From: an uncultured Bacilli bacterium
GTDB taxonomy: Bacteria; Bacillota_I; Bacilli_A; RF39; UBA660
Assembly: GCA_910586195.1 (NCBI GenBank)
Contig: CAJUHO010000013.1
Span: forward strand, 1 to 32,959
Direction: 5' to 3'
DNA: 32,959 bases
A program made the position numbers and the translations under genes. How positions within the stretch are numbered: position 1 is the first letter of the stretch; each line of letters begins with the position of its first letter. Positions 7,702-16,577 of the stretch are shown here, one piece after another. Under the pieces are notes generated by a model. It worked only from the letters and a program-made list of their open reading frames with translations, ran no database searches and was not told where the DNA came from.

Positions 7702-8058
7702 ATGGCAAGGGTATTAAAAAATAAAGAATTAGAAAATACAAGATTAGCAACGAATTATGGCGGATGGATGTATTGTGATAAATGTAATGAAAATATAGGA
7801 TATTTATGCTATTCCACCTACGATAAATTAGAGTTAAAGTATAAATGTAATTGTGGGAGTCAAGGCAGTGTATTATTAAATTTTGAAGATAGTAAAATAG
7901 GTCAAAATTGTAATGATAAACTAGTTATTATAAAAAATAGATTTTGTTGTCCTAAGGACAGTGAGCCTTTAATCACAATACTAGATAAAAAAGTAGCTAG
8001 TTATGAAATGCAAATTACTTGTAAGTCATGTCAAAATATTTATAAACAAGAAAAATAA
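7702..8058 (+). CDS. Small Cys-rich protein, two probable zinc sites
   Basis: A 118-residue protein I do not recognise by name. It shows repeated zinc-knuckle pairs: CDKC at about 25-28, CNC at 49-51, a CCP at about 82-84 and CKSC near the C-terminus. The pattern is that of two treble-clef or rubredoxin-like knuckles. AGGGAGAAAA lies before ATG 7702. It is the third Cys-rich or small gene in the block and likely shares its transcript. Possible roles are nucleic-acid binding or metal sensing; neither is shown. Confidence 0.65.
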   Translation: MARVLKNKELENTRLATNYGGWMYCDKCNENIGYLCYSTYDKLELKYKCNCGSQGSVLLNFEDSKIGQNCNDKLVIIKNRFCCPKDSEPLITILDKKVASYEMQITCKSCQNIYKQEK

Positions 8059-8121
8059 GAATTATAAGTATAATTTGATGACTATTACTTAAATTGTTAT
8101 ATTTTGAAAGTGAGATAATAT

Positions 8122-8676
8122 ATGGAATTAAATAATATGACTTTAAATGAACTATGGGATTTATTTCCGATAACTTTTGTTGATTCTAATGACAAATTTA
8201 AGAAGTTTTATTTAGAAGAAGAACAAAATTTAAAATTATTATTAGGTAGTAATATTAAGAGGATAAGTCATATAGGTAGCACATCCATTAAAAATATAAA
8301 AACAAAACCCATAGTGGATATTCTGATAGAAATAAATTTTGACAATAAAGACGCTGTAAAAAGAGTATTACTTAATAATGCTTATATTTTAATGAGCGAA
8401 AATATGAATGAAATATCATTTAATAAGGGATATACAATAAATGGTTATGCTGATAAAGTTTTTCATATCCATATAAAAAAACATGGGGACTGTGATGAGT
8501 TATATTTTCGGGATTATCTTAATGAAAATCAAAGAAAGTCAAAAGAGTATGAAAAACTGAAATTAGAGTTATTCAATAGATACAACCCCAATAGAGATTT
8601 ATATACAGATGGTAAAAGTGAATTTGTTAACTCTGTAATCAATTTGGCTAAAGAGAAATATAAAGATAAATATTAG
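8122..8676 (+). CDS. GrpB/UPF0157 family protein (nucleotidyltransferase fold)
   Basis: A 184-residue GrpB-family protein. Characteristic HIGSTSIKNIKTKPIVDILI occurs at about 50-70, the GS and D residues forming the nucleotidyltransferase-fold active site. Later FHIHIKKHGDCDELYFRDYL is also family-typical. The cellular substrate of the family is unknown. GAAAGTGAGATAATAT precedes ATG 8122; the AAAGTGAG element recurs before other genes of this block, such as 6920. Such genes are commonly found in mobile or variable regions of Bacillota. Confidence 0.87.
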   Translation: MELNNMTLNELWDLFPITFVDSNDKFKKFYLEEEQNLKLLLGSNIKRISHIGSTSIKNIKTKPIVDILIEINFDNKDAVKRVLLNNAYILMSENMNEISFNKGYTINGYADKVFHIHIKKHGDCDELYFRDYLNENQRKSKEYEKLKLELFNRYNPNRDLYTDGKSEFVNSVINLAKEKYKDKY

Positions 8677-8708
8677 TAAATTATAAGCTGCTAAGGAGTT
8701 GTAAAAAT

Positions 8709-9452
8709 ATGGATGAATATATAAATTTAACATTAGAAAACATTGATGAAGAACATATATGTTGTGCTATTGGCGATCCCAAACACCAAAAAGGTGTTGA
8801 TATCAAAAAAGAATGGATTAAAAATAAAATAAAAGATGGTCATGTATTTAGAAAGTTAAATGCTAGAGGTAAAACTTTCATTGAATATGAACCAATAGAA
8901 ACTGCTTGGGTGCCCATTATCGGAAAAAACTATGAGTATATTTATTGTTTATGGGTTGCGGGAAGCTTTAAAGGGAAAGGCGTTGCTAGAGATTTACTGG
9001 AGTATGCAATAAATGATTCTAAGAAAAAAGGGATGAGTGGAATATGCACTTTGATTTCTAAAAAGAAAAAACCATTTATTGGAGAAAAGAAGTTTTTTGA
9101 ACATTTTGGATTTAAGGTTGTAGATACTATTGGAGATTATGAATTATTAGCATTACAATTTAGGATGTCTGAAACACCAAAATTTAATGATAATGCAAGA
9201 AATATGAAAATAGATAATCAAGAATTTACAATTTATTATAGTAATGAATGTCCCTATGTAGAATATGAAGTAAAAGAATTATCAGATTATGCCGCTGAAA
9301 ATAACATTAAGATTCATTTTATAAAAATTGACTCCTTAGAAAAAGCTAAAAATGCTCCTTGCATTTTTAATAACTGGGCAAACTTTTATAAAGGAGAATT
9401 TATTTCCAATACAATACTAAATGCAAATTCATTTGAAAAGTTAATTAAATAA
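8709..9452 (+). CDS. GNAT acetyltransferase with C-terminal YoaP domain
   Basis: A 247-residue protein. Residues 1-150 form a GNAT acetyltransferase: a strand IYCLWVAGSF followed by the acetyl-CoA loop KGKGVARDLLEYA, then a helix and EHFGFKVVDTIGDYELL. Residues about 178-247 match the YoaP C-terminal domain with YSNECPYVEYEV, which is thioredoxin-like in shape. B. subtilis YoaP has the same two-part design, of unknown substrate. AAGGAGTTGTAAAAAT precedes ATG 8709. The length matches YoaP proteins. Cys-Pro in the second domain suggests a thiol or metal role, which is inference. Confidence 0.85.
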   Translation: MDEYINLTLENIDEEHICCAIGDPKHQKGVDIKKEWIKNKIKDGHVFRKLNARGKTFIEYEPIETAWVPIIGKNYEYIYCLWVAGSFKGKGVARDLLEYAINDSKKKGMSGICTLISKKKKPFIGEKKFFEHFGFKVVDTIGDYELLALQFRMSETPKFNDNARNMKIDNQEFTIYYSNECPYVEYEVKELSDYAAENNIKIHFIKIDSLEKAKNAPCIFNNWANFYKGEFISNTILNANSFEKLIK

Positions 9453-9676
9453 TACTTGATACCATAATAGGGGAACATTTTACAAGGAACAAATAAGAAA
9501 TACTTTCTCTTTTAATATAGAATTTCAATAAATGTTTATTACTAAGTATTACAGGATAAGAAGAATAATAAAACAACATAAGAAGGACATAGTAAATATG
9601 AAAAGACTGATTTATAGATACTAGATAATTTATTATAATTTTTGAGTAGATTCTATTTATAATTCCCTTTTTTTGC

Positions 9677-9682
9677 TATAAT
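9677..9682 (+). promoter_or_regulatory. -10 element before the hydrolase gene
   Basis: TATAAT in TTGCTATAATAG forms an extended -10 (TGC before it), 45 bases before the alpha/beta hydrolase start. No good -35 is visible at 17 bases. The rest of 9453-9727 shows no gene. Confidence 0.5.
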
Positions 9683-9727
9683 AGAAGAAACATAAAAAAT
9701 AGTTTTTGAAAACGAGATGATGGGATA

Positions 9728-10534
9728 ATGTTATATAATGCTAGAAATGGAAAGATAGAAATTTATAATACAACTATTGATTATATCTGTTTTGGAAAAG
9801 GCAAAAAAAATTTAATAATGATTCCTGGCTTAGGTGATGGGCTTAAAACAGTGAAAGGATTGGCATTACCATTTGCTTATATGTATAGATTATTTGCAAA
9901 AGACTTTAGGGTATATGTTTTTAGTAGAAGAAATGATTTATATGAAAATTTTTCAACTATGGATATGGCAGATGATATTGCAAAATCTATGGATATATTA
10001 AATATATCCAAAGCAGATTTTTTAGGAATATCACAAGGTGGCATGATTGCAGAATGTGTTGCAATAAAATATCCAGAGAAAATAAATAAATTAGTTTTAG
10101 CAGTTACTTTAGCAAAATCGAATAGCCTAATAAAAGAAAATGTAAATTATTGGATTGAAAGAGCAAAATTCAGAGATTACAAAAGCATATTTATAGATAC
10201 AGTTGAAAAAACTTATACAGAAAAATACCTAAGAAAGTATAGAAAACTGTACTGGCTATTAAGTAGAATTGGTGCCCCACGGGAATATAGTCGTTTTATG
10301 GTCCAAGCAAATGCGTGTTTAACTCATGATGTATATGATAAATTAGATAAAATAGAAAATCAAACTTTGATTATTGGAGCATCAAATGATAAAATTTTAG
10401 GCGTAAAGGCCTCCGAGAAGATGGCTAAAAGAATAAAAAATAGTGAATTATTTATTTATGATGGCTATGGACATGGTGTTTATAAAGAATTAAGAGATTT
10501 TAACTATACAGTTTTAGAGTATCTAAAAAAATAA
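9728..10534 (+). CDS. Alpha/beta-fold hydrolase
   Basis: A 268-residue serine hydrolase. The catalytic triad can be read: nucleophile Ser102 in GISQGG, Asp221 in ASNDKILG and His249 in GYGHGVY; the oxyanion loop is MIPGLGDG near 31-38. A basic cap region lies at about 140-185. The substrate cannot be predicted; relatives include esterases and C-C hydrolases. ATG 9728 follows GATGATGGGATA, a weak site. It carries its own -10 promoter and is the last gene of the accessory block before prfB. Confidence 0.9.
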   Translation: MLYNARNGKIEIYNTTIDYICFGKGKKNLIMIPGLGDGLKTVKGLALPFAYMYRLFAKDFRVYVFSRRNDLYENFSTMDMADDIAKSMDILNISKADFLGISQGGMIAECVAIKYPEKINKLVLAVTLAKSNSLIKENVNYWIERAKFRDYKSIFIDTVEKTYTEKYLRKYRKLYWLLSRIGAPREYSRFMVQANACLTHDVYDKLDKIENQTLIIGASNDKILGVKASEKMAKRIKNSELFIYDGYGHGVYKELRDFNYTVLEYLKK

Positions 10535-10574
10535 TATAAGACTATAGAAAAAACTAAACCAGTCCTTTTTGCTA

Positions 10575-10603
10575 TCGACAATTTATTAATAAAATGATAT
10601 GAT
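10575..10603 (+). promoter_or_regulatory. Strong plus-strand promoter before prfB
   Basis: TCGACA (10575-10580), 17 bases, TATGAT (10598-10603). Each box differs from consensus at one position. Start would be near 10610, with a small hairpin (GTAGGAG/CTCTTAC, 10619-10637) right after it. It could drive a leader for prfB or an unknown RNA. Confidence 0.5.
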
Positions 10604-10649
10604 TATGATAGAAATAAAGTAGGAGAAAAACTCTTACTTTTGTTCACTA

Positions 10650-10736
10650 AAAACAAAAAAGACACTTAGTGCAACCTAAGTGCCAATCTATTTACAGGGG
10701 ATCTTCACATTTACTTAGTGAACCTTCCCCACTAAT
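10650..10736 (-). ncRNA. Candidate small structured RNA, minus strand
   Basis: Two hairpins lie in the gap before prfB. On the minus strand the first is GGGGA-(AGG)-TTCAC, loop TAAGTAAAT, GTGAA-(GA)-TCCCC (10730-10697). The second is GGCACTTAG, loop GTTGCA, CTAAGTGTC (10684-10661), followed by TTTTTTGTTTTT, an intrinsic terminator. On this strand all pairs of the second stem form, one being G-U; on the plus strand that pair is an A-C mismatch, so the minus strand is the better reading. A TATGAT -10 candidate lies at 10737-10742. No ORF is present. It matches no RNA family I recognise. The plus strand alone offers GTTCACTAA (10642-10650) paired with TTAGTGAAC (10715-10723), so a plus-strand fold remains possible. 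Confidence 0.5.
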
Positions 10737-10813
10737 ATCATATGAAAAATGAAATCTTATATACCAAAAAAAGGAAAAAATTTAAAAAAACTAGTTTTAT
10801 TTCATAATTTGTA

Positions 10814-10819
10814 TATAAT
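10814..10819 (+). promoter_or_regulatory. -10 element of the prfB promoter
   Basis: TATAAT in TTTGTATATAATA, 25 bases before the prfB GTG start. No clear -35 is present. Confidence 0.45.
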
Positions 10820-10843
10820 AAAAAATAGAAAGTAGGTATCAAT

Positions 10844-11942
10844 GTGAATAAGAATGAGTTACAAAAGATATTAGAAGAAAAAGAAAACGAATTAGAACAA
10901 TTATGGAGGTCACTTTGACGTTGCTCAAAAATTAAAAAAGATAGAAGAACTAGAAAAAGAATTAATGAGTCCTGATTTTTGGGATGATAAACAACATAGT
11001 GAAGAAGTAGTGGGAGAAATTAGTGAATTAAAAAAGATAACGAATACTATAGTAGAAATAAAAAATCGTCTAAAAACAGATCGAGAATTTTTAGAACTTT
11101 TGGAAATATCAGAGGACGAAGAAACCAAAAGTATAATATATGATGATTTAAAAGATATTGCTAATAATTTAGAGGGAATTTCTTATTATTTATATTTAAA
11201 TGGGCCTTATGATAAAAATAGCTGTATTCTAGAAGTACATTCAGGAGCAGGAGGAACAGAGGCGTGTGATTGGGCTTTTATGCTATATAGAATGTATACA
11301 AGATGGTGCGAAAAACAAAATTATAAGCTGGAAGTGTTAGATTATCAGGATGGTGAGGAAACAGGAATTAAGAGTGCAACTTTACTGGTGAAGGGAATGA
11401 ATGCCTATGGATATTTAAAAAATGAAAAAGGTGTTCATCGATTGGTAAGGCTTTCCCCCTTTGATTCTAATAATCGTCGGCATACATCTTTTGCTTCTAT
11501 TGAAATAACACCAGAAGTAGATAGAGAAATTGATATAAAAATTGATGATAAAGATTTAAAAATTGATGTATATCGTTCAAGTGGTTGTGGGGGACAAGGT
11601 GTAAATACAACAGACTCTGCTGTCCGTATTACACACTTACCTTCCAAAATAGTAGTAACTTGCCAAAATGAACGTAGTCAAATTCAAAATAAAGAACAAG
11701 CCTTAAAAGTTTTAAAGGCAAAATTACTTTTGTTAGAAGAAGAGCGTCAGCGTCAGGAATTAAGTGACATCAAGGGTCAACAAAAGAATATTGAATTTGG
11801 TTCTCAGATTAGAAGTTATGTGATGCATCCATACTCCATGGTAAAAGATCATCGTACTAATGCAGAAACCAGTAATGTTTCTAAAGTTTTAGATGGAGAT
11901 ATTGATATGTTTATAGAGAGTAATTTAAAAAGGGGAGAATAA
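10844..11942 (+). CDS. prfB: Peptide chain release factor 2, programmed +1 frameshift
   Basis: RF2 (365 residues) releases peptides at UGA and UAA. Codons 1-24 run from GTG 10844 to CTT 10913-10915 and meet an in-frame TGA at 10916-10918. The ribosome slips +1 and continues at GAC 10917. After this the frame is open to 11942. Residues SPF at 204-206 (stop-codon reading) and GGQ at 249-251 (hydrolysis; the Gln is usually methylated by PrmC) match RF2. The N-terminal coiled helices and the SGAGGTEACDWA motif are also present. The GTG start lies after AGTAGGT. In relatives prfB directly follows secA; here accessory genes intervene. A YitT gene begins two bases after it. Confidence 0.97.
10905..10919 (+). 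other. RF2 programmed +1 frameshift signal
   Basis: GGAGG (10905-10909), three bases, then CTT TGA C. This is the Shine-Dalgarno-like stimulator, slippery codon and poor-context UGA known from prfB genes. Low RF2 lets the ribosome pause and shift, so RF2 controls its own synthesis. Confidence 0.95.
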
Positions 11943-11943
11943 T

Positions 11944-12825
11944 ATGGGATTCATACAATCTAGGAAAAGAGATTTAATACTGCAAAAAATTTATGAGAAA
12001 TCAAAAGTAAAAAGATTTTTCCAATTTCTTGTTGGATGTTTTATTGTGGCAGCAGCATTTAATCTTTTTTTCTCACCTAATAACTTGGTGCCAGGTGGTG
12101 TTAGTGGAGTATCTGTAATTTTAAACGCTTTATTTGGTATTGATAATTCGTTAGTAATTTTAATATCTGCTGTTATTTTATTAATATTAAGTTATTTTTT
12201 ATTAGGAAAGGAAAAAACAAGCGCCTCTGTTTTAGGAAGCCTTTTGTTCCCTATCTTTGTAAAACTAACCTCTAATATTGATGTTTATATTGACATTGAC
12301 TCTTCTCAAATGTTATTAACTACTATTTTTGGGGCGGTTTTATATGGGTTCGGAGCAGGCATGATTTTTAAGGCAGGATATACTAGTGGTGGAACTGATA
12401 TTCTAAACCAAATTATGTCAAAATATTTAAAAATCAGTATGGGAAATAGTATTTTATTATGTGATGGTATTATTGTCCTATCTTCCGTCTTTGTTTTTGG
12501 AATTAATAAATTAATGTATTCTATCATTATTCTTTATATTGTAAGTGCAATAACAGATCGAGTGATGCTTGGAATATCAGATAGTAAAGCATTTTATATC
12601 ATTACAAATGAAGAAGAGAAAGTACGAAATTATATTTTAAAATATTTAAATCATGGTGTAACAATTTTTAATGCCAAAGGTGGTTATAAAAAAGAACGAC
12701 AAACAGTACTATTATGCGTATTACCAACTAAAGAATATTATAAATTAAAAGAGGGTCTTCATGAAATTGATCCAGATAGTTTCTTTGTAGTAACAGATGC
12801 TTATGAAGTTTTTGGAGGTGAGTAG
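11944..12825 (+). CDS. YitT family membrane protein, first of a tandem pair
   Basis: A 293-residue YitT protein: five hydrophobic segments (about 28-44, 55-78, 83-103, 118-140, 170-190) with the family motifs FNLFFSPNNLVPGGVSG and TSGGTDILNQ, then a cytosolic DUF2179 domain (about 210-293) ending in FFVVTDAYEVFGGE. DUF161/YitT proteins are poorly understood membrane proteins, sometimes linked to transport of small anions. GGGGAGAATA lies before ATG 11944. The stop overlaps the ribosome site for the second copy, so the pair is translationally coupled. Confidence 0.9.
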   Translation: MGFIQSRKRDLILQKIYEKSKVKRFFQFLVGCFIVAAAFNLFFSPNNLVPGGVSGVSVILNALFGIDNSLVILISAVILLILSYFLLGKEKTSASVLGSLLFPIFVKLTSNIDVYIDIDSSQMLLTTIFGAVLYGFGAGMIFKAGYTSGGTDILNQIMSKYLKISMGNSILLCDGIIVLSSVFVFGINKLMYSIIILYIVSAITDRVMLGISDSKAFYIITNEEEKVRNYILKYLNHGVTIFNAKGGYKKERQTVLLCVLPTKEYYKLKEGLHEIDPDSFFVVTDAYEVFGGE

Positions 12826-13689
12826 ATGAATATTGACGAGATTATTAAAGCAATTCATAAGAAAAAATTAGGAAGACGATATTTGTTATTACTTATTACC
12901 TTATTTTTCTCTGCTTGTCTTTTTAATTTGTTTTTACTACCTTCTAAACTAGTAACAGGTGGTGTTGGTGGTATCACAATTATTACAAAGTATCTATATA
13001 ACTGGAATCCCTCTATTGTTACTTTTCTCATATCTATATCATTGCTACTATTAAGCTTTTTATATTTAGGAATAGAGAAAACTTCAGGGTCTGTGGTTGC
13101 CACAATTATTTATCCATTTTTTGTACAATTAACGGCAGGGATTGGAAATTATATAACAATTGATATGACAGACTTATTATTAGTATCAATATTTATAGGA
13201 GTCATTAGTGGTGTGTTAAATGGAATTATGTATAAAATCGGTTTTAGTAATGGTGGTCTTCCAATTATCAGCCAAATTCTTTTTCAAGATTTTAATATTC
13301 CAATATCACATTCTAGTTTCATACTTAATACAATAATTATTATAATAGGTGGAATCTTTTTTGGACTTACGAATGTTATGTATGCACTAATTATTTTGTT
13401 TATCAACAGCCTTTTAATAGATCGTGTTATTTTAGGCATCTCCAAAAATAAAGCATTCTATATTATAACTCATAAAGATGAAGAAGTAAGGGATTACATT
13501 ATAAATCAGCTTCATCATAGTGTCACAGTTTTTGATGTAAAGGGAGGATTTTTAGAAAAAAAGAGGAAAGTACTATTGACAGTAGTTCCAAGCAGAGAAT
13601 ATTTTCAAGTAACATCGGGTATTAAAGTATTGGATGATGCGGCCTTCTTTTTGGCCTGTGATGCTTATCAGGTAGAAGGTGGAAAATAA
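12826..13689 (+). CDS. YitT family membrane protein, second of a tandem pair
   Basis: A 287-residue paralogue of the preceding gene, sharing FNLFLLPSKLVTGGVGG, FSNGGLPIISQ and the C-terminal DUF2179 domain ending FFLACDAYQVEGG. Five hydrophobic segments are visible. The first four bases after the previous stop lead straight into ATG 12826, with GGAGGTGAG as ribosome site inside the upstream gene. Side-by-side divergent copies suggest an old duplication and perhaps a heteromeric complex, though this is not shown. A terminator follows. Confidence 0.9.
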   Translation: MNIDEIIKAIHKKKLGRRYLLLLITLFFSACLFNLFLLPSKLVTGGVGGITIITKYLYNWNPSIVTFLISISLLLLSFLYLGIEKTSGSVVATIIYPFFVQLTAGIGNYITIDMTDLLLVSIFIGVISGVLNGIMYKIGFSNGGLPIISQILFQDFNIPISHSSFILNTIIIIIGGIFFGLTNVMYALIILFINSLLIDRVILGISKNKAFYIITHKDEEVRDYIINQLHHSVTVFDVKGGFLEKKRKVLLTVVPSREYFQVTSGIKVLDDAAFFLACDAYQVEGGK

Positions 13690-13700
13690 ATGTCAACTCG

Positions 13701-13729
13701 AAAAAGGTAGAACAATAACCTTTTTTTTT
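13701..13729 (+). terminator. Terminator after the YitT pair
   Basis: AAAAAGGT (13701-13708) pairs with ACCTTTTT (13718-13725), followed by further T. Confidence 0.75.
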
Positions 13730-13775
13730 AATATAGTATATGATATAATATAAAATGAAATGGTAGGTGAAAAAA

Positions 13776-14471
13776 GTGGACTTAATCAGATTGAAAAATG
13801 TTACAAAACAGTATAAAAATGGTGTTACTGCAATCCAAGACTTAAGCCTATCTATCAAAAAAGGATCCTTTACATTTATAATTGGGGGATCAGGTAGCGG
13901 AAAATCTACTTTAATTAAAATGCTTTATCGTGAAGAAAAGCCGAGTAGTGGTCAAATCGTTGTTGGTGGAGTCAATGTCGTACAGCTTAGAAATACCAAG
14001 GTTTATAAACTACGAAGAAAGCTAGGAATTGTTTTTCAAGATTATAGACTTTTACCTAAACTTACAGTTTATGAAAATGTAAATTTTGCCATGGAAGTGA
14101 TTGGTGCCTCAAAGATGGAAGCGCGTATAAAAGTATTAAAGGCTTTAGAAGTGGTTGGTCTAAAAAATAAAATTCATAATTATCCCGATCAACTATCTGG
14201 AGGAGAGCAACAACGAGTGGCAATCGCACGGGCAATCGTTAATAATCCTAAACTACTTTTATGTGATGAACCAACAGGTAACTTGGATCCAGATATGAGT
14301 ATGGAAATTATGAGAGTGTTAGATACCATTAATAGAGAAATTGGAACTACAATTATTATGGTTACACACGATAAAGATATTGTAAACAGAATGCAAAAAC
14401 AAGTGTTAACTTTAAAAGATGGAAGATTAATTAATTTTGAAGAGAAAGGGACATATAATGAAGCTGTTTAG
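13776..14471 (+). CDS. ftsE: Cell-division ABC ATPase FtsE
   Basis: A 231-residue ABC ATPase. Walker A GGSGSGKST (37-45), Q-loop VFQDYRLLP, signature LSGGEQQRVAIARA, Walker B LLLCDEPTGNLD and the VTHD switch His are all present. VFQDYRLL is typical of FtsE. With FtsX it transmits ATP-driven movement to a murein hydrolase outside the membrane. The frame is open from GTG 13767, but GTAGGTGA at 13763-13770 overlaps it and suits GTG 13776 better. A TATAAT (13744-13749) lies ahead, so a promoter follows the YitT terminator. Its end overlaps ftsX by 14 bases. Confidence 0.96.
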   Translation: MDLIRLKNVTKQYKNGVTAIQDLSLSIKKGSFTFIIGGSGSGKSTLIKMLYREEKPSSGQIVVGGVNVVQLRNTKVYKLRRKLGIVFQDYRLLPKLTVYENVNFAMEVIGASKMEARIKVLKALEVVGLKNKIHNYPDQLSGGEQQRVAIARAIVNNPKLLLCDEPTGNLDPDMSMEIMRVLDTINREIGTTIIMVTHDKDIVNRMQKQVLTLKDGRLINFEEKGTYNEAV

Positions 14472-15357
14472 AATGTTGAAAAGAAGCTTGCGAGATGCCT
14501 TTAAAAGTGTTTTTCGAAATTTTAGTTTGTCTCTTGCATCTATTTCATGTATTACGATTACCTTAATTATTGTAGCAATTGCAATTATTGCTTCATTTAA
14601 TGTCGAAAACTTTACAAGGGAAATTGAAAAAGATATGACTATCGTGGTTTTTTTAGATTCTAAGGTAACAGAACAAGAAATAGAACAGACAAAAAAAGAG
14701 ATTGAATCTATAAAAAATATTGAAAAATATACATTTAAAAGCAAAGCCGATGTTAAAAACGAGATGATAAAACAATCTGACGTCTTTAAGGCAGTACTTG
14801 ATGAATGGAAAGAAGAGGATTCTCCCTTGAAGGATACTTTTCAAATAAAAGTAAAAGATATTATGAAAATTAGTGATACAGCAAGAAAAATTGAAAAAAT
14901 AGATAAAGTATCCGTTGTCCGTTATGGAGAAAATATGGTTGACCAAATGGTAGTTGCATTTGCCTCTATAAAAAAGGTTGCCTATATTGTTGTTATTGCA
15001 TTAATATTAGTAACAGTATTTTTAATCGTTAATACTATAAAATTAACCATCTTTTCAAGAAAAAAAGAGATTTCTATTATGCGATTAGTAGGGGCATCTA
15101 ATTTTACTATCAAAACACCATTTATTATAGAGGGAATGATTTTAGGAGCTATTGGTTCTATTATTCCTATATTTATTACAACATTTGGTTATTTAGCTTT
15201 TTATAATCACTTTAATGGCTATCTATTCTCAAAATTAATCCAACTAATTAAACCAGAACCATTTATGTATCAGGCATCACTTGCTGTTTTGATTATTGGA
15301 ATTATTGTTGGAATGATTGGTAGTTCCCATGCTGTAAGGAGGTATTTAAAGGTTTAA
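14458..15357 (+). CDS. ftsX: Cell-division permease-like protein FtsX
   Basis: A 299-residue FtsX: one membrane segment near 22-46, an extracellular loop (about 50-165) that binds and activates the hydrolase, then three membrane segments (about 175-198, 220-242, 268-290) with the FtsX-domain stretch SRKKEISIMRLVGAS. ATG 14458 has AGAGAAAGGG at eight bases and overlaps the end of ftsE, the usual coupling of the pair. An upstream in-frame ATG at 14437 lies within ftsE without a ribosome site and is rejected. The stop overlaps the next gene's start by one base. Confidence 0.96.
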   Translation: MKLFRMLKRSLRDAFKSVFRNFSLSLASISCITITLIIVAIAIIASFNVENFTREIEKDMTIVVFLDSKVTEQEIEQTKKEIESIKNIEKYTFKSKADVKNEMIKQSDVFKAVLDEWKEEDSPLKDTFQIKVKDIMKISDTARKIEKIDKVSVVRYGENMVDQMVVAFASIKKVAYIVVIALILVTVFLIVNTIKLTIFSRKKEISIMRLVGASNFTIKTPFIIEGMILGAIGSIIPIFITTFGYLAFYNHFNGYLFSKLIQLIKPEPFMYQASLAVLIIGIIVGMIGSSHAVRRYLKV

Positions 15358-16538
15358 TGAAAAAGTATATGATAGAACTTTGTATTTTACTTTTGCTTAT
15401 ATCGACATTTTTTGTTCCAATAGATACAAAAGCTAGAGGAGAACAAACAATGAAGGAATTTGAAGAAGAAGTAAAAAAATATACAAAAGAATTAGAAGAG
15501 CGGAAGAATAAAATTGCCAAAAATGATGCGGAAATTGCAGAGATAAAGAAAAAAATAGGAAATATTGAATCTCAGATTAAAAACTGTCAAAATGAGATAA
15601 GTCAATTAGAAAAAGAAATAAAAAATACTACAGAATCTATTGCCCAAAAAAGGGAAGAAAGTAAAAAGATTATGGAGTATTATCAAGTGTCGAATGGTAA
15701 TAATGCTTATCTAGAATATGCCTTTGGTGCTACTAGTATTACAGATATGATTTATCGTATGTCGGTTGTAGAACAGTTGACAGAGTATAATAGTCAAATC
15801 ATGAATGATTTAACAGTGTTGATTGAAAAGAATAAACATCAAAAAGAATCACTTGCCAAAAAGCAAGTAGAACTAGATAACTTAAAAAAATCTCTTCAGT
15901 CAGAAAAAGAAAGAATTGATGCAGATACTGCTAATATAAAGGCAGGTATGCCAGGAATTGAAGAACAAATAAAAGCAGCTAAACAACAACTTGATTATTT
16001 GAAGAAAAATGATTGTAAAGAAAATGAAACAGCTAGTCAATGTATTTATAGAATACAACAATCTGCAAATTCGGGTACTTCTCTTCCAAGTACTAATGGA
16101 TTTCAAAGACCAATGGATTATGGATATGTTAGTTGGAAGTATTCAGGATTTGGTGGTCATTTAGGAATTGATTTGTCTAGCAGTAATAAGGCCATTCCTA
16201 TTTATCCTATTGCAGATGGATTGGTTACTGCTAAGTATTATGATGATGCAGGAGCCTTGGTTATAAAAATTCGTCATAATCATAATGGTAGATATATATA
16301 TTCAACGTATGCTCATATGCGTGCTTGGTATGTAAATGTAAATCAGTACGTTACGACATCAACAGTAATAGGACTTATGGGTTCTACTGGAAACTCTTCA
16401 GGACCTCATCTCCATCTAGAATTAACAACTTGTGATTGGAAATCAGTAGGAGGAGGCTGTACCTGGGCTCAGTATCAACGAAGTACTATTAATCCGAGTA
16501 GGTATGTTCAATTCCCAGCTAGTTGGAATAATCGTTAA
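15357..16538 (+). CDS. Secreted coiled-coil M23 murein hydrolase, partner of FtsEX
   Basis: A 393-residue secreted protein. Residues 1-28 form a signal peptide (KK then a Leu/Ile core and an Ala site near KARGE). Two long coiled coils (about 31-110 and 150-220) match the EnvC/PcsB family. The C-terminus is a peptidase M23 domain: zinc ligands His268 and Asp272 (GGHLGIDLS), His320 (TYAHM), His351 and His353 (PHLHLE). All are intact, so unlike PcsB this is a zinc endopeptidase rather than a CHAP enzyme. ATG 15357 lies within the ftsX stop TAATG. The position fits a direct FtsX substrate that cuts septal peptidoglycan; this is inference from family. Bacillus uses CwlO in the same way. Confidence 0.93.
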   Translation: MKKYMIELCILLLLISTFFVPIDTKARGEQTMKEFEEEVKKYTKELEERKNKIAKNDAEIAEIKKKIGNIESQIKNCQNEISQLEKEIKNTTESIAQKREESKKIMEYYQVSNGNNAYLEYAFGATSITDMIYRMSVVEQLTEYNSQIMNDLTVLIEKNKHQKESLAKKQVELDNLKKSLQSEKERIDADTANIKAGMPGIEEQIKAAKQQLDYLKKNDCKENETASQCIYRIQQSANSGTSLPSTNGFQRPMDYGYVSWKYSGFGGHLGIDLSSSNKAIPIYPIADGLVTAKYYDDAGALVIKIRHNHNGRYIYSTYAHMRAWYVNVNQYVTTSTVIGLMGSTGNSSGPHLHLELTTCDWKSVGGGCTWAQYQRSTINPSRYVQFPASWNNR

Positions 16539-16542
16539 AAAT

Positions 16543-16577
16543 AATTGGTATTAGTAAAAACTTCTACCAATTTTATT
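16543..16577. terminator. Hairpin between convergent genes
   Basis: AATTGGTA (16543-16550) pairs with TACCAATT (16565-16572), followed by T-rich sequence on the plus strand. It overlaps the end of the minus-strand gene and serves the M23 gene, perhaps both. Confidence 0.6.

Noticed and set aside
10661..10684. Plus-strand terminator
   Set aside because: The plus strand has an A-C mismatch and no T-run after the hairpin; the minus strand pairs fully and ends in T.
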